DNA of 64,000 nt. Origin: Candidatus Bathyarchaeia archaeon (lineage in GTDB: Archaea > Thermoproteota > Bathyarchaeia > Hecatellales > Hecatellaceae). The notes beneath the pieces are model-generated. The model made no database searches. It saw nothing but the letters and a program-made list of their open reading frames with translations, and was not told the origin of the DNA. Positions within the stretch are counted from its first letter, which is position 1, and the number at the start of each line of letters is the position of its first letter. The position numbers and the translations under genes are program-made. Location of the stretch: positions 1 to 64,000 of the forward strand of contig JAVZMI010000004.1 of the NCBI GenBank assembly GCA_038883335.1, given 5' to 3'. Of this stretch, positions 1 through 7,238 are shown piece after piece.

Positions 1-310
1 GGGAGGATAAAGTTTAACCCCAAACTATCTCCTTCCCTCTGACGCTCTCCTACTAACCGTCTCTACAAAAAAAACACACCACTAGAGAAATTAAACTCTA
101 ATGATTTTCCACTTTACCCGGTATTTTGTAAGTTGAGAGGCAACTTGCGCCGGAGTTGGATGTGAAGCTTAAATTAGACTGAGCCTCGAATCCTCAGACT
201 GTTCAGGCTTGCAGTTATCTTCATCTTATTGGCAGCTTACCCGAAGCAGCCTTTAAACTCGTGTATAAGACTTTTGAGTGAGAGCCTCCAAATCTTTAGG
301 GGGAGGTTTG
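1..310. other. Upstream region without a recognisable gene
   Basis: I see no convincing coding frame or RNA here. The segment ends with a strong Shine-Dalgarno run (GGGAGG, 301-306) just before the likely TTG start of the phosphoribosyltransferase. An upstream promoter element is plausible near 263-268 (gtataa), but this is weak. Confidence 0.4.
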
Positions 311-742
311 TTGATAGGTTGGCTTTATGTGGATAGCCTCTGTAAGGTTTTGGCTAGAGAGGTCAGGGAGCCGGAAGTTGTTGTGGGCATCTTGAAAGGC
401 GGAATGATTCCGGCAGTAATTATCAGTAACATCCTCCGCAAGCCACTTTTGGCGTTAGGAGTCCACCACCCTTGCGAGTATGTGAGTAGAGGGGTTCAGA
501 TATACCAGAATCTGCGTCGAGAGTTACTGGCTGGGCGCAAGGTTCTACTAGTGGATGATATATGCGACACTGGGGAGACCCTTCGAGCTGCGAAGGAGCA
601 TGTGGAGGGTTTAGGGGGGAAGGTTGAGACAGCAGTCCTCCAGAAGAGACACGGCTCCACATTCACTCCAGACTATTGGGTGGAAGAGGTCTGGGGTTGG
701 GTGGTCTACCCTTGGGAGGTTGGACGTGCACACCATGTATGA
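311..742 (+). CDS. Purine-type phosphoribosyltransferase
   Basis: Type I phosphoribosyltransferase, which joins a nucleobase to PRPP in salvage or acts as a related regulator. The PRPP-binding signature VLLVDDICDTGETL lies in the second half of the protein. The earlier stretch VVVGILKGGMIPA is the usual beta strand and PPi loop. Substrate specificity (hypoxanthine/guanine, xanthine or adenine) cannot be read from the sequence. A GTG at 278 would give 154 residues but has no ribosome site. GGGAGG at 301-306 sits four bases before the TTG at 311, so I prefer that start (about 143 aa). The 3' end overlaps the next gene by 8 nt, suggesting translational coupling. Confidence 0.85.
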   Translation: MIGWLYVDSLCKVLAREVREPEVVVGILKGGMIPAVIISNILRKPLLALGVHHPCEYVSRGVQIYQNLRRELLAGRKVLLVDDICDTGETLRAAKEHVEGLGGKVETAVLQKRHGSTFTPDYWVEEVWGWVVYPWEVGRAHHV

Positions 743-1286
743 TTACAATTTAATAGTATCTTATGTGGGGCAATATGTGGTGGCAAGGAGCGAGGCGAGG
801 AAGCTTTTGGCAACCCTAGGCGACGCTCATCCTAATATAGGACGGACTGCCGCGCGGGGTATCCTCGGCGTTAAGAGTAGCTTGAATAGTCGGTTAGTGG
901 TGCAGGGTCTCCGTGAAATATATGAGAGGGATCCGTTGAGGTTCAGGTTTACCCTTAAATGGGTGCCGATTGACACCTGGACGACTTCGGATTTGGAGGC
1001 TATGCGTGCGGAGGTTGCCAAGCTTAGGGTAGCGATACTTCCAGGCGAGTGGTGGAGGGCAACCTTGGAGAAACGCCGTTATACGCTTCTTCATAAGGCG
1101 GAGATCATCGCCTCACTGGCGGAGTTGATTGACGATAAAGTTGACTTGAAGCATCCTGACAAGATTCTCCGGGTGGAGATAATCGGCAGGCACGCAGGCA
1201 TGGCTATACTTACACCTATAGATGTCTTCTCAACCGCCAAACCCTACCTCGAAGGAGCTTCCGATGTGGTGAGGTTGGAAAGTTAA
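735..1286 (+). CDS. THUMP-domain RNA-binding protein
   Basis: Archaeal stand-alone THUMP protein of about 183 aa, a family thought to bind tRNA for modification enzymes. The segment LLATLGDAHPNIGRTAARG, the central LRFRFTLKWVPID and the C-terminal EIIGRHAGMAILTP are the typical core and closing strand of a THUMP fold. No catalytic domain is attached, so it probably acts as an RNA-binding subunit. The ATG at 735 overlaps the phosphoribosyltransferase stop (ATGTATGA). A longer frame from 624 exists but would run far into the upstream gene, so 735 is chosen. Confidence 0.8.
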   Translation: MYDYNLIVSYVGQYVVARSEARKLLATLGDAHPNIGRTAARGILGVKSSLNSRLVVQGLREIYERDPLRFRFTLKWVPIDTWTTSDLEAMRAEVAKLRVAILPGEWWRATLEKRRYTLLHKAEIIASLAELIDDKVDLKHPDKILRVEIIGRHAGMAILTPIDVFSTAKPYLEGASDVVRLES

Positions 1287-1344
1287 GCTTATTTCCGTGT
1301 ATAGTTAAAAATATTATGGGTTGAGCCTCTTAGGGCTGTGAAGA

Positions 1345-2133
1345 ATGACTGGGACTGAATTCTCAAAGGGCCAATTGATCTCGAGATATGGTGAGATCTC
1401 TGTTGTTGAGACTAAACCCCTCACAGTGGATAAACCATATGTCATAGTAGGTCTCCCAGAGGTGGGCTTGGTAGGCGTTATAGCAACTTCCCACATAGTG
1501 GGAGAGCTGAAGATGACGGATGTCGGCTACCTAGACTCTGAGATGCTCCCCCCAGTTGTTACCATACATGATAGTGAACCGAAATATCCGCTTCGAATCT
1601 TTCAGAGGGACAGAATCCTACTCGTTATCTCAGAGGTCTCTCTGCCAGCCTACTTCATTTTTCCTTTAACTAGGGCTATAGTTGACTGGGCTAAATCCAA
1701 AGGCGCCGAGTTCGTCGTAGGCTTGAGTGGGTTGCCGACTCCGAACCGCACCGAGATAGAGAAGCCGTCCATCATCGGGATAGCCACAACCCCTGAGACC
1801 AAGGATCTTTTATCGAAGTCTAATGTACCTCCATTCGAGCAAGGCGTAATAGTTGGCGCCTACGCCCTACTCCTAAGAGAATCCCTCAGGAAAGAGCAGC
1901 CCAACATAACTCTCTTCGCGGAGTCTCACCACCAGTTCCCAGACCCAGGCGCCTCCGCCTCAATTCTGGAGGCTCTGAGCCGAATTCTTAATGTCGATAT
2001 AAATGTGAAGGCACTCTTGGAGAAGGCTGAAGAGATACGCCTTAAGGCGCGTGAACTTATGAGACAGACCCAACAGTCAATGGAGGCAATGAGCAAGGCG
2101 CAGGAGAGAGGAACGCCCAGCGTCTACGTCTAA
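1345..2133 (+). CDS. PAC2-family proteasome assembly chaperone-like protein
   Basis: Archaeal PAC2/PbaB-type protein (262 aa). PYVIVGLPEVGLVGVIATSHIV near the N-terminus is the hallmark glycine-rich strand. The middle (FVVGLSGLPTPNR, then GVIVGAYALLLRES) also matches the family, and the C-terminus is a helical tail rich in Glu, Lys and Gln. Family members are associated with 20S proteasome assembly or act as ATP-independent chaperones. The stop codon is directly followed by the GTG of the hsp20 gene, so the two are probably co-transcribed as a protein quality-control unit. Confidence 0.85.
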   Translation: MTGTEFSKGQLISRYGEISVVETKPLTVDKPYVIVGLPEVGLVGVIATSHIVGELKMTDVGYLDSEMLPPVVTIHDSEPKYPLRIFQRDRILLVISEVSLPAYFIFPLTRAIVDWAKSKGAEFVVGLSGLPTPNRTEIEKPSIIGIATTPETKDLLSKSNVPPFEQGVIVGAYALLLRESLRKEQPNITLFAESHHQFPDPGASASILEALSRILNVDINVKALLEKAEEIRLKARELMRQTQQSMEAMSKAQERGTPSVYV

Positions 2134-2598
2134 GTGGGGAGGCGTAAGGTGTACTATTCGCGTAGGAAGAAGACGATCTTCGACACGATAGAAGCCTTAC
2201 GGAAGGAGATGGATAGGATCTTCGAAGAATACTTCGAAGCCTTAACACCTGAGACTTCTCTATACGACTTTGAACGCAGAGGCCTTACACCTCTCACAGA
2301 GGTTAGGGAGCTTGAAGACGAGATAGTGGTAAAGGTAGATCTGCCCCGCGTGAGCAGGGAAGACATAAAGATCCAAGCGAATGAGAACGAGCTCAAGATT
2401 GAAGCCCCCCTGACCCAGCGCTATAAACCAGACCTCTGGAGCCCTTTCTGTAGCCGGGTGGAGTTTGACGGATTCCGAAAGGTTATCCCCCTCCCAGCCC
2501 CAGTTGATCCAAACAGGGCGAGGGCGAAGTTCAAGGATGGAATCCTCCAAGTGAGGCTGCCTAAGAAGATCACTGGAACCGCGATCCCAGTAGAGTAA
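2134..2598 (+). CDS. hsp20: Small heat shock protein, Hsp20 family
   Basis: ATP-independent holdase chaperone (154 aa). The N-terminal arm (IFDTIEALRKEMDRIFEEYF) is the typical amphipathic segment. The alpha-crystallin domain covers about residues 50-150, starting at PLTEVRELEDEIVVKVDLP and ending with FKDGILQVRLPKK. The final hydrophobic tail (TAIPVE) resembles the C-terminal I/V-x-I/V anchor. The GTG start abuts the PAC2 stop with no spacer, so translation is probably coupled. Confidence 0.92.
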   Translation: MGRRKVYYSRRKKTIFDTIEALRKEMDRIFEEYFEALTPETSLYDFERRGLTPLTEVRELEDEIVVKVDLPRVSREDIKIQANENELKIEAPLTQRYKPDLWSPFCSRVEFDGFRKVIPLPAPVDPNRARAKFKDGILQVRLPKKITGTAIPVE

Positions 2599-2683
2599 TT
2601 GTATGAATATTTCTCCGCAGTTTAACGTTACCGGCCTCGCGCCTAGGTTGAGATGGTTGAGGTTGCGGGTGAAGTGAAGAAGA

Positions 2684-2691
2684 CTTTATAG
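2684..2691 (+). promoter_or_regulatory. TATA box of the tRNA-Leu gene
   Basis: The sequence ctttatag lies about 28-35 bp before the first base of the tRNA, the expected distance for an archaeal TATA box. It is called from position and sequence only. Confidence 0.5.
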
Positions 2692-2718
2692 ATGGATCCC
2701 TCACAAGTAATTAGTCGG

Positions 2719-2803
2719 GCGGGGGTCGCCAAGCATGGTCAAAGGCGCAGGAATGAGGATCCTGTCCTGTAGAGGTTCGAGGGTTCAAATCCCTCCCCCC
2801 GCA
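2719..2803 (+). tRNA. tRNA-Leu (anticodon GAG)
   Basis: Complete class II cloverleaf. The acceptor strand GCGGGGG (2719-2725) pairs with CCCCCGC (2796-2802), and the discriminator base is A at 2803. The anticodon stem CAGGA/TCCTG encloses the loop ATGAGGA, with GAG at 2755-2757. The long variable arm is typical of Leu. The T arm is GAGGG-TTCAAAT-CCCTC (2779-2795). No CCA is encoded and no intron is present. The 3' end (2795-2806) is repeated at 6577-6588, which suggests use as an integration site. Confidence 0.96.
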
Positions 2804-2806
2804 CTT
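2783..2806 (+). repeat. Copy 1 of tRNA-Leu 3'-end repeat (possible attachment site)
   Basis: The T-loop and 3' acceptor segment of tRNA-Leu plus three flanking bases. The last 12 bases (ccccccgcactt, 2795-2806) recur exactly at 6577-6588. Over 24 bases (2783-2806 against 6565-6588), 19 positions match. Elements that integrate into tRNA genes leave such direct repeats. No integrase gene is visible between the copies. Confidence 0.4.
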
Positions 2807-2824
2807 AATTTGCACAAAACACGT

Positions 2825-3391
2825 TTATAATCTAGGTTTGCGCGTTACATTCTTTGTCGCAACATTCATTTGGACATTATTTCTTTTTGATGGTTTTCTG
2901 TAAATTGAAAAGCTTAGTAATCCTAGGTAGTATATTATTCCGAAGGCTCCCATCCAAATGCATACGCTGTAGATTTCTAGCGTAAGAGAGAGATCTTAGA
3001 AGGGATTTGTTGTTATTGGGTAGAATGGTGTTATGTCCGCATAAAGTGGCGCGTCCAGCAAAACGTGAAGACCAGTTCCTAAACCACCTGCAACAACGAA
3101 AGACTTCAGACTCAAACTGTTGCCTGCTTCCAAAAGAAATATTTTGTAAAGAGGTTGGAGAAATTTCTCAAGAATGAACATAGCATAACAGAGAACAATG
3201 CCTACTGATATAGCCAATATGAATGTGTGCAAGTATCCATGTAAGGGATACCTTAACCCAAGGAAGAGCACCAAAAAAGGTTCCACATCAACGATAACGC
3301 TTGCCAATAAGAATGTTGGAGTATGAAGATATTTCCTCAGGGGAAGACCTAACCCTAAGCCTGGACCAAAATGAAGAGGAGTAAAAGGCAT
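2825..3391 (-). pseudogene. Membrane protein of the MPFTPFHFGP type, interrupted by an in-frame stop
   Basis: Polytopic membrane protein starting MPFTPLHFGPGLGLGLPL, a signature of archaeal membrane proteins related to YdjM/DUF4184 metal-dependent hydrolases. Conserved His/Asp positions include HGYLHTF and LHVLLDAP. The frame from 3391 stops at a TAA at 2996-2998 after ITTNPF (131 aa). The same frame stays open for another 56 codons to a TAA at 2825-2827. It encodes another hydrophobic segment (about WMGAFGIIYYLGLL) and a basic tail. Read through, the protein would be about 188 aa, close to the family's usual size. A nonsense mutation, or a one-base sequencing error, is the simplest reading. 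Confidence 0.6.
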
Positions 3392-3492
3392 ATTCCAACT
3401 CCATTACCACCTATGAAGCTTGAGAATTTAATAATTTGCAAGAAAAACTGTTGAAATAGTAATGTTTTGATGGAAAGGGACTCTATACGGTT

Positions 3493-3894
3493 ATGGAGAA
3501 ACAGTTGAATAGGAGAACAGTTCTAATCATCCTTTTCTTTATCTTCCTTATCTCTGTAGTTGGGGTCTCACTGTATTGGCACTGAAAATTTAGCAGAAGA
3601 GAAGCTACAAGATTATATCACGCGGCTGGAGGATGAGGGCTTCACCATAGAAGAACGTCACTTGGCAGATTTTAATGTAGATGGAGCCGTTCCAATCCAT
3701 TTTTCGGGGATTTCCGCAGTTTTGCCAAGCAAGAAGGCGTTAATCACATTTACCTTGATAGAGCGATACGTGCTCTGTTTTCCCTTCACTCAATAGACAA
3801 TGAAGTTGAAGCAAACGTCTTTTACTACAGACTCAAAGTCAGGATGTTAACGCATACATGCATTTTATCTTGGTTTAACACGCGCCTGTTATGA
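3493..3894 (+). pseudogene. Small secreted or membrane-anchored protein gene with two frameshifts
   Basis: An ATG at 3493 starts MEKQLNRRTVLIILFFIFLI, a signal or anchor helix, and stops at 3583 in that frame. From about 3560 the next frame continues as soluble-looking protein (LAEEKLQDYITRLEDEGFT). From about 3709 the original frame resumes as protein-like sequence (SFAKQEGVNHIYLDRAIRAL) and ends at the TGA at 3892-3894. An insertion and a compensating deletion in one gene of roughly 130 codons explain this best. The family is not recognised. The gene lies inside the suspected decayed insert. Confidence 0.5.
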
Positions 3895-4282
3895 ATTCAT
3901 GCAAAAAATCGGGAATTTAAACCGAGTTTTAAACCTAATCCCCACACTAAAGTTTACGACTGGCGTTTAAATTATCGGTTTAGATCACATTTTCTTGGGA
4001 ATGTTGTCAATGATTCGATGTAGGATGTCTATGGATGTCTATAAAGCAAGCTTTGGATGCCTTGAGAGGTGACGAATCGAAAAGTCACAGAGATTAAGGC
4101 TGCTGACTATTCTTTTCGGCGTACTAAACTGTAAGTAATTTCATCTTCCACTGCTGATTCGAATCGTGTTATGGAAATTAAGAATAATATGGTTGTGGGG
4201 CTTTCCATTAGCAGACTGGATAAACTTTGCATTGTACAACAGCATTGATAAAAATTGTTGCAGATAATGAAACCCATAGCTT
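3895..4282. other. AT-rich gap without a clear gene
   Basis: No open frame with a start and a convincing protein was found. On the minus strand around 4140-4240 a short protein-like piece (about AKFIQSANGKPHNHIILNF) can be read without a start codon, so a further gene remnant is possible but not established. Confidence 0.3.
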
Positions 4283-4690
4283 TTATGTTTGCTTTATTTT
4301 TTCTGGTTTCCAAAGTATAGCCAACATTCCTCCAAGGATTCCTAGGAGTAGCCCTATTCCCATACCACCCATGCAGCTTATCACACTAATTACTGAAAAT
4401 ACTATAATTAACGCGCCCCATAACTCATGTTGTGTGGGATTTGTGTAAAGCAGGATAGTAGCCGCAATTATTATTATGCCGAAGACTATGCCCACAATAC
4501 CCATAGCATACGCAATTCCTTCAAAGTTCCATCCAGGCATATGCTCCTCCATTTCCTGCATCATACCCCTCCAGCCCATAGGCCACCACCAACTCCACCA
4601 AAGGCACATAATAGCGCTGCCTAAAACTATGAAAATGCCAGAAAGCAATGAAAGAAGGATAGCTGCCGTAGGCTTTTGATATGAACTCAT
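4283..4690 (-). CDS. Small four-helix membrane protein of unknown function
   Basis: A 135-aa protein with about four membrane segments. They are AAILLSLLSGIFIVLGSAIM, IVGIVFGIIIIAATILLY, WGALIIVFSVISVIS and GIGLLLGILGGMLAIL. A Trp/Met-rich loop (about residues 30-52) lies between the first two. The C-terminus is cytoplasmic-looking (KPEKIKQT). The layout resembles small archaeal DUF4064/DUF6114-like membrane proteins, but I cannot assign a family. The local AT-richness matches neighbouring remnants rather than the housekeeping genes. Confidence 0.6.
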   Translation of the reverse strand: MSSYQKPTAAILLSLLSGIFIVLGSAIMCLWWSWWWPMGWRGMMQEMEEHMPGWNFEGIAYAMGIVGIVFGIIIIAATILLYTNPTQHELWGALIIVFSVISVISCMGGMGIGLLLGILGGMLAILWKPEKIKQT

Positions 4691-4734
4691 CAGACTTTAA
4701 CAGCGTATGTTTAGGATGAACGATATTTAAAATT

Positions 4735-4962
4735 TCACCTCTTAATCCCAACTACCATATGCAAACTGGCATATCTCTCATCATTTGTGTCGAAAACGCG
4801 TTGTCCTTTAATGCCTAGAGCGTTCTCTTCTTTTATGACCATGTAGAATCGCGAAATATAAGCTCGAATCTCTCGGGTTTGTATGCTTAATTCTTCTGAA
4901 GTATTACTGTTGAGTTTCATGATCTTTAAAAATTCCGAGAATTTAAACCCTGACCTATACAC
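4735..4962 (-). CDS. Hypothetical protein or gene remnant
   Basis: A frame of 75 codons from a GTG at 4962, with a basic, protein-like composition. Protein-like sequence continues upstream in the same frame for about 24 codons with no usable start. It begins after a TAG and includes EKIKRGKPRIPSYHTVY. This suggests the 3' part of a larger lost gene rather than an intact small gene. No family is recognised. Confidence 0.3.
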   Translation of the reverse strand: MYRSGFKFSEFLKIMKLNSNTSEELSIQTREIRAYISRFYMVIKEENALGIKGQRVFDTNDERYASLHMVVGIKR

Positions 4963-5169
4963 GGTATGATAGCTTGGGATGCGTGGCTTACCTCGTTTAA
5001 TTTTCTCACTCCAGATTTCTTTAAGGTTCTACTCAGGTGAAAAGCAAAGAGCAAAAGATACCCAGAAATGAGAGAATCATAAAACTTTCAGCAGCTCTTC
5101 TCTAACTGCATTGTCTTAAAGACGATGCTGATATTACGCTATCTTTTGTGGATCCAAACCCTGTGTCCT

Positions 5170-5856
5170 TTATTTATTTCTGTCTCGCAGTCTCTTTTGA
5201 ACTGCTTCGCTTGTTAACTCTCGAATCGCGTCGGAAGCGATCCACTGTGCACTTCTTGAATCCATTTTTTGAATCTCTTTTGCCGTTTCAATTGCCTTCT
5301 TGTTCAGATCTGGGTTTCGTTTTCCGATATTTCTTAACGCCCAGTTGACTGCTTTTTTGACATAATTTCTATCATCATTAGCCCCCTGTTTTATCACGGG
5401 CAGAAAGACCAAAAACTTCTCGTCTGGTGATTCCTTGTCATACCATGCTAGACACGCTATCAATACAAAACCTGCGCGCTTTTCAAATTCTTTTTCACGC
5501 TTTGTCCATTCTATTGCCTTCTCCCATGCCATTGATGTCTTACTAAACAGGTTCATACAACACTGATCGCATACGTCCCACGAGTTGAAATCCTTTATCC
5601 ACAAATCCATTTGTTTTTCTGTCACTTGAATCGGATCGTCGATCATGCTCGCAAGTATACGCGCTTCATGAACACCTGAAAACCAAAGCTGTTGAGCGAG
5701 AGAGTGATCCTTTTCAATTTCTTTTGCTATTCTCCTTAGGTTTGGAATAGAAACTCCATAAGTATTCTCTGGATTAATACCAAACCGCGCCATGCCCTCT
5801 ACTGCCTTGGGATTAGATAATTCCCTTAGTTTCCTAAGGATGTCCTCATATTGCAT
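5170..5856 (-). CDS. DNA alkylation repair protein, AlkD-like
   Basis: HEAT-repeat DNA glycosylase family (228 aa) related to AlkD, which removes 3- and 7-alkylpurines without base flipping. Family features include IPNLRRIAKEI, LWFSGVHEARILASMIDD, MDLWIKDFNSWDVCDQ and KREKEFEKRAGFVLIACLAW. The WDVCDQ segment and the Arg after FEKR correspond to the conserved surface that grips DNA. The gene starts 10 bp after the GyrI-like gene ends, so the two are probably one operon. A role in alkylation or drug defence is an inference from the pairing. Confidence 0.82.
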   Translation of the reverse strand: MQYEDILRKLRELSNPKAVEGMARFGINPENTYGVSIPNLRRIAKEIEKDHSLAQQLWFSGVHEARILASMIDDPIQVTEKQMDLWIKDFNSWDVCDQCCMNLFSKTSMAWEKAIEWTKREKEFEKRAGFVLIACLAWYDKESPDEKFLVFLPVIKQGANDDRNYVKKAVNWALRNIGKRNPDLNKKAIETAKEIQKMDSRSAQWIASDAIRELTSEAVQKRLRDRNK

Positions 5857-5866
5857 TTTTACCTTG

Positions 5867-6481
5867 TTATGTTCTTTCTCTTACTGGTTGCCGCAATATC
5901 GTCTTCATTTTTTCTTCAGACACTCGTTTTGGATCAGAGAGATAGATTTCGTGGTGGAGACCATTTTCGACGAGATTATTCTTTTCCATCAATTTTCTCA
6001 TCTTTGACAGCGATTCAGGTTCAGTTGAATAAGGACCGACATGCATAATTTGAACACATTTACCCTCGGCTATTCTCTCAAACCTGATTTCCTCGACCAG
6101 TTCTATACATTTCTTCTTGATAATCTCTGCCTTGGCTTTCTCAACAATCTCCGAAGTTACAAATTTTGGCATACGAATGAGAAGTTTCCATCGCCACTCC
6201 TCACGAGGAACTTCCAACGCGGGCTTATCAGATTCAACCCACCAAAGACCCTCAAGTTTTGGAACCCCAGAATCATTACCTTGTTTTTTGCAAAGATTCT
6301 TTACACCATAAGCGATGGGATATAGCGCCTCTATTTTGGCTGTAAATTCTTTGCTGCCAGGAGCACCTTTGCCTTCTATTGTCAAAAATTTAGCTTCATC
6401 AAATTCAACAACTTCCGGCCTTGTCTTTGCCGCATAATATGTTTTGTATTCCTTTGTGAGGTCAAATTTTGTTGTTGCCAC
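5867..6481 (-). CDS. GyrI-like small-molecule-binding protein
   Basis: Stand-alone GyrI-like/SOUL-type domain protein (about 204 aa). Such proteins bind or hydrolyse small, often cytotoxic molecules. Typical features are TKFDLTKEYK at the N-terminus, EFDEAKFLTIEGKGAPGS, GLWWVE, WRWKLLIRMP and MHVGPYSTEPESLSKM near the C-terminus. The frame is open back to 6586, but those 35 codons are not family-like and cover the repeat at 6565-6588. A GTG at 6481 with AAAGGGG upstream fits the family length, so I use it. It forms a likely operon with the AlkD-like gene. Confidence 0.78.
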   Translation of the reverse strand: MATTKFDLTKEYKTYYAAKTRPEVVEFDEAKFLTIEGKGAPGSKEFTAKIEALYPIAYGVKNLCKKQGNDSGVPKLEGLWWVESDKPALEVPREEWRWKLLIRMPKFVTSEIVEKAKAEIIKKKCIELVEEIRFERIAEGKCVQIMHVGPYSTEPESLSKMRKLMEKNNLVENGLHHEIYLSDPKRVSEEKMKTILRQPVRERT

Positions 6482-6564
6482 AGTTTTAATACCCCTTTCT
6501 AAATAGAATCGGTAATCTACATAAATTTTCCTAAAAGGTTGGCTGGCAACATCTAAGAACCAAT

Positions 6565-6588
6565 GTTTAAACCTAACCCCCCGCACTT
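6565..6588 (+). repeat. Copy 2 of tRNA-Leu 3'-end repeat (possible attachment site)
   Basis: Contains an exact 12-base copy of the tRNA-Leu end (ccccccgcactt, 6577-6588) preceded by a degenerate T-loop (gtttaaac). It is in the same orientation as the tRNA and 3,782 bp downstream of copy 1. The segment between the copies is AT-rich and holds broken genes. Confidence 0.4.
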
Positions 6589-6746
6589 TAGAAGAGCAGT
6601 TTAAAGACGAAAACGTATATGCTAAGCGTGTTTGATTTGGACGTTCAAGGTATCCTGTCGCTGTTCTAATGTGTGGTTTAATATCTAAGCCTATACTATT
6701 ATCGTTGCCTGTTTTTGCCTAAAAAACGACTTTCGGGGTATCTGGA

Positions 6747-7238
6747 TTGAATAAAAGATGTATCACGGAGATAGTGATAGGTGCAATTATAATCGTTACT
6801 GGCTTAGCCCTCGAGTTGTGGTCCGCACAGCTATACTGGATCCAGACCTACCCACCTCCCCTCGGCAAACAGGTACTTGACATCTTACCCCCAGCTACCT
6901 GGCTGATTGGAGGACTATTGATAGCCGATGGTCTCTGGTGTATCTTAACCTCCAAGAGAGCTGTGAAGTTAAAGTTTACCCGATCCCTACTCTTGAGTGT
7001 AGTTTTAACACTCTGCAGCCTGATGTATAGTGAAGAGGTTATGTGGCCTGACTTCTACCACATAAACTACGGCTTTCCACTCGCCTGGCTAATTAGAACC
7101 CTGAGCACTATTGCAGGCCCAACTGACTATTTTAGAATCAATTTTCCAGCACTCTCAGTAGACATGATCTCCTGGTTCACAGTTGCTCTGGTAGCATTCT
7201 GGTTTTGGAGCAAACTGAGGAAGAACTATAAAGCATAA
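6747..7238 (+). CDS. Four-helix membrane protein of unknown function
   Basis: A 163-aa protein with about four membrane spans. They are IVIGAIIIVTGLALELW, ATWLIGGLLIADGLWCIL, LLLSVVLTLCSLM and MISWFTVALVAFWFW. Extracellular-looking loops are rich in Pro, Tyr and Trp. It starts with TTG at 6747 and ends in a basic tail (SKLRKNYKA). The 3' end overlaps the convergent glycoside hydrolase gene by 13 bp. No family is recognised. Confidence 0.6.
   Translation: MNKRCITEIVIGAIIIVTGLALELWSAQLYWIQTYPPPLGKQVLDILPPATWLIGGLLIADGLWCILTSKRAVKLKFTRSLLLSVVLTLCSLMYSEEVMWPDFYHINYGFPLAWLIRTLSTIAGPTDYFRINFPALSVDMISWFTVALVAFWFWSKLRKNYKA

Noticed and set aside
624-734. Longer start for the THUMP protein
   Set aside because: It would overlap the phosphoribosyltransferase by over 100 bp in another frame. 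The ATG at 735 overlaps its stop in the usual coupled manner and gives the normal family start.
2996-2998. TAA as a recoded (read-through) codon in the membrane-protein gene
   Set aside because: Known archaeal recoding uses UGA or UAG, not UAA, and no recoding structure is visible. A nonsense mutation or sequence error is simpler.
6482-6586. N-terminal extension of the GyrI-like protein
   Set aside because: The 35 extra codons do not resemble the family, have no ribosome site and run through the tRNA-end repeat. The GTG at 6481 has AAAGGGG upstream.
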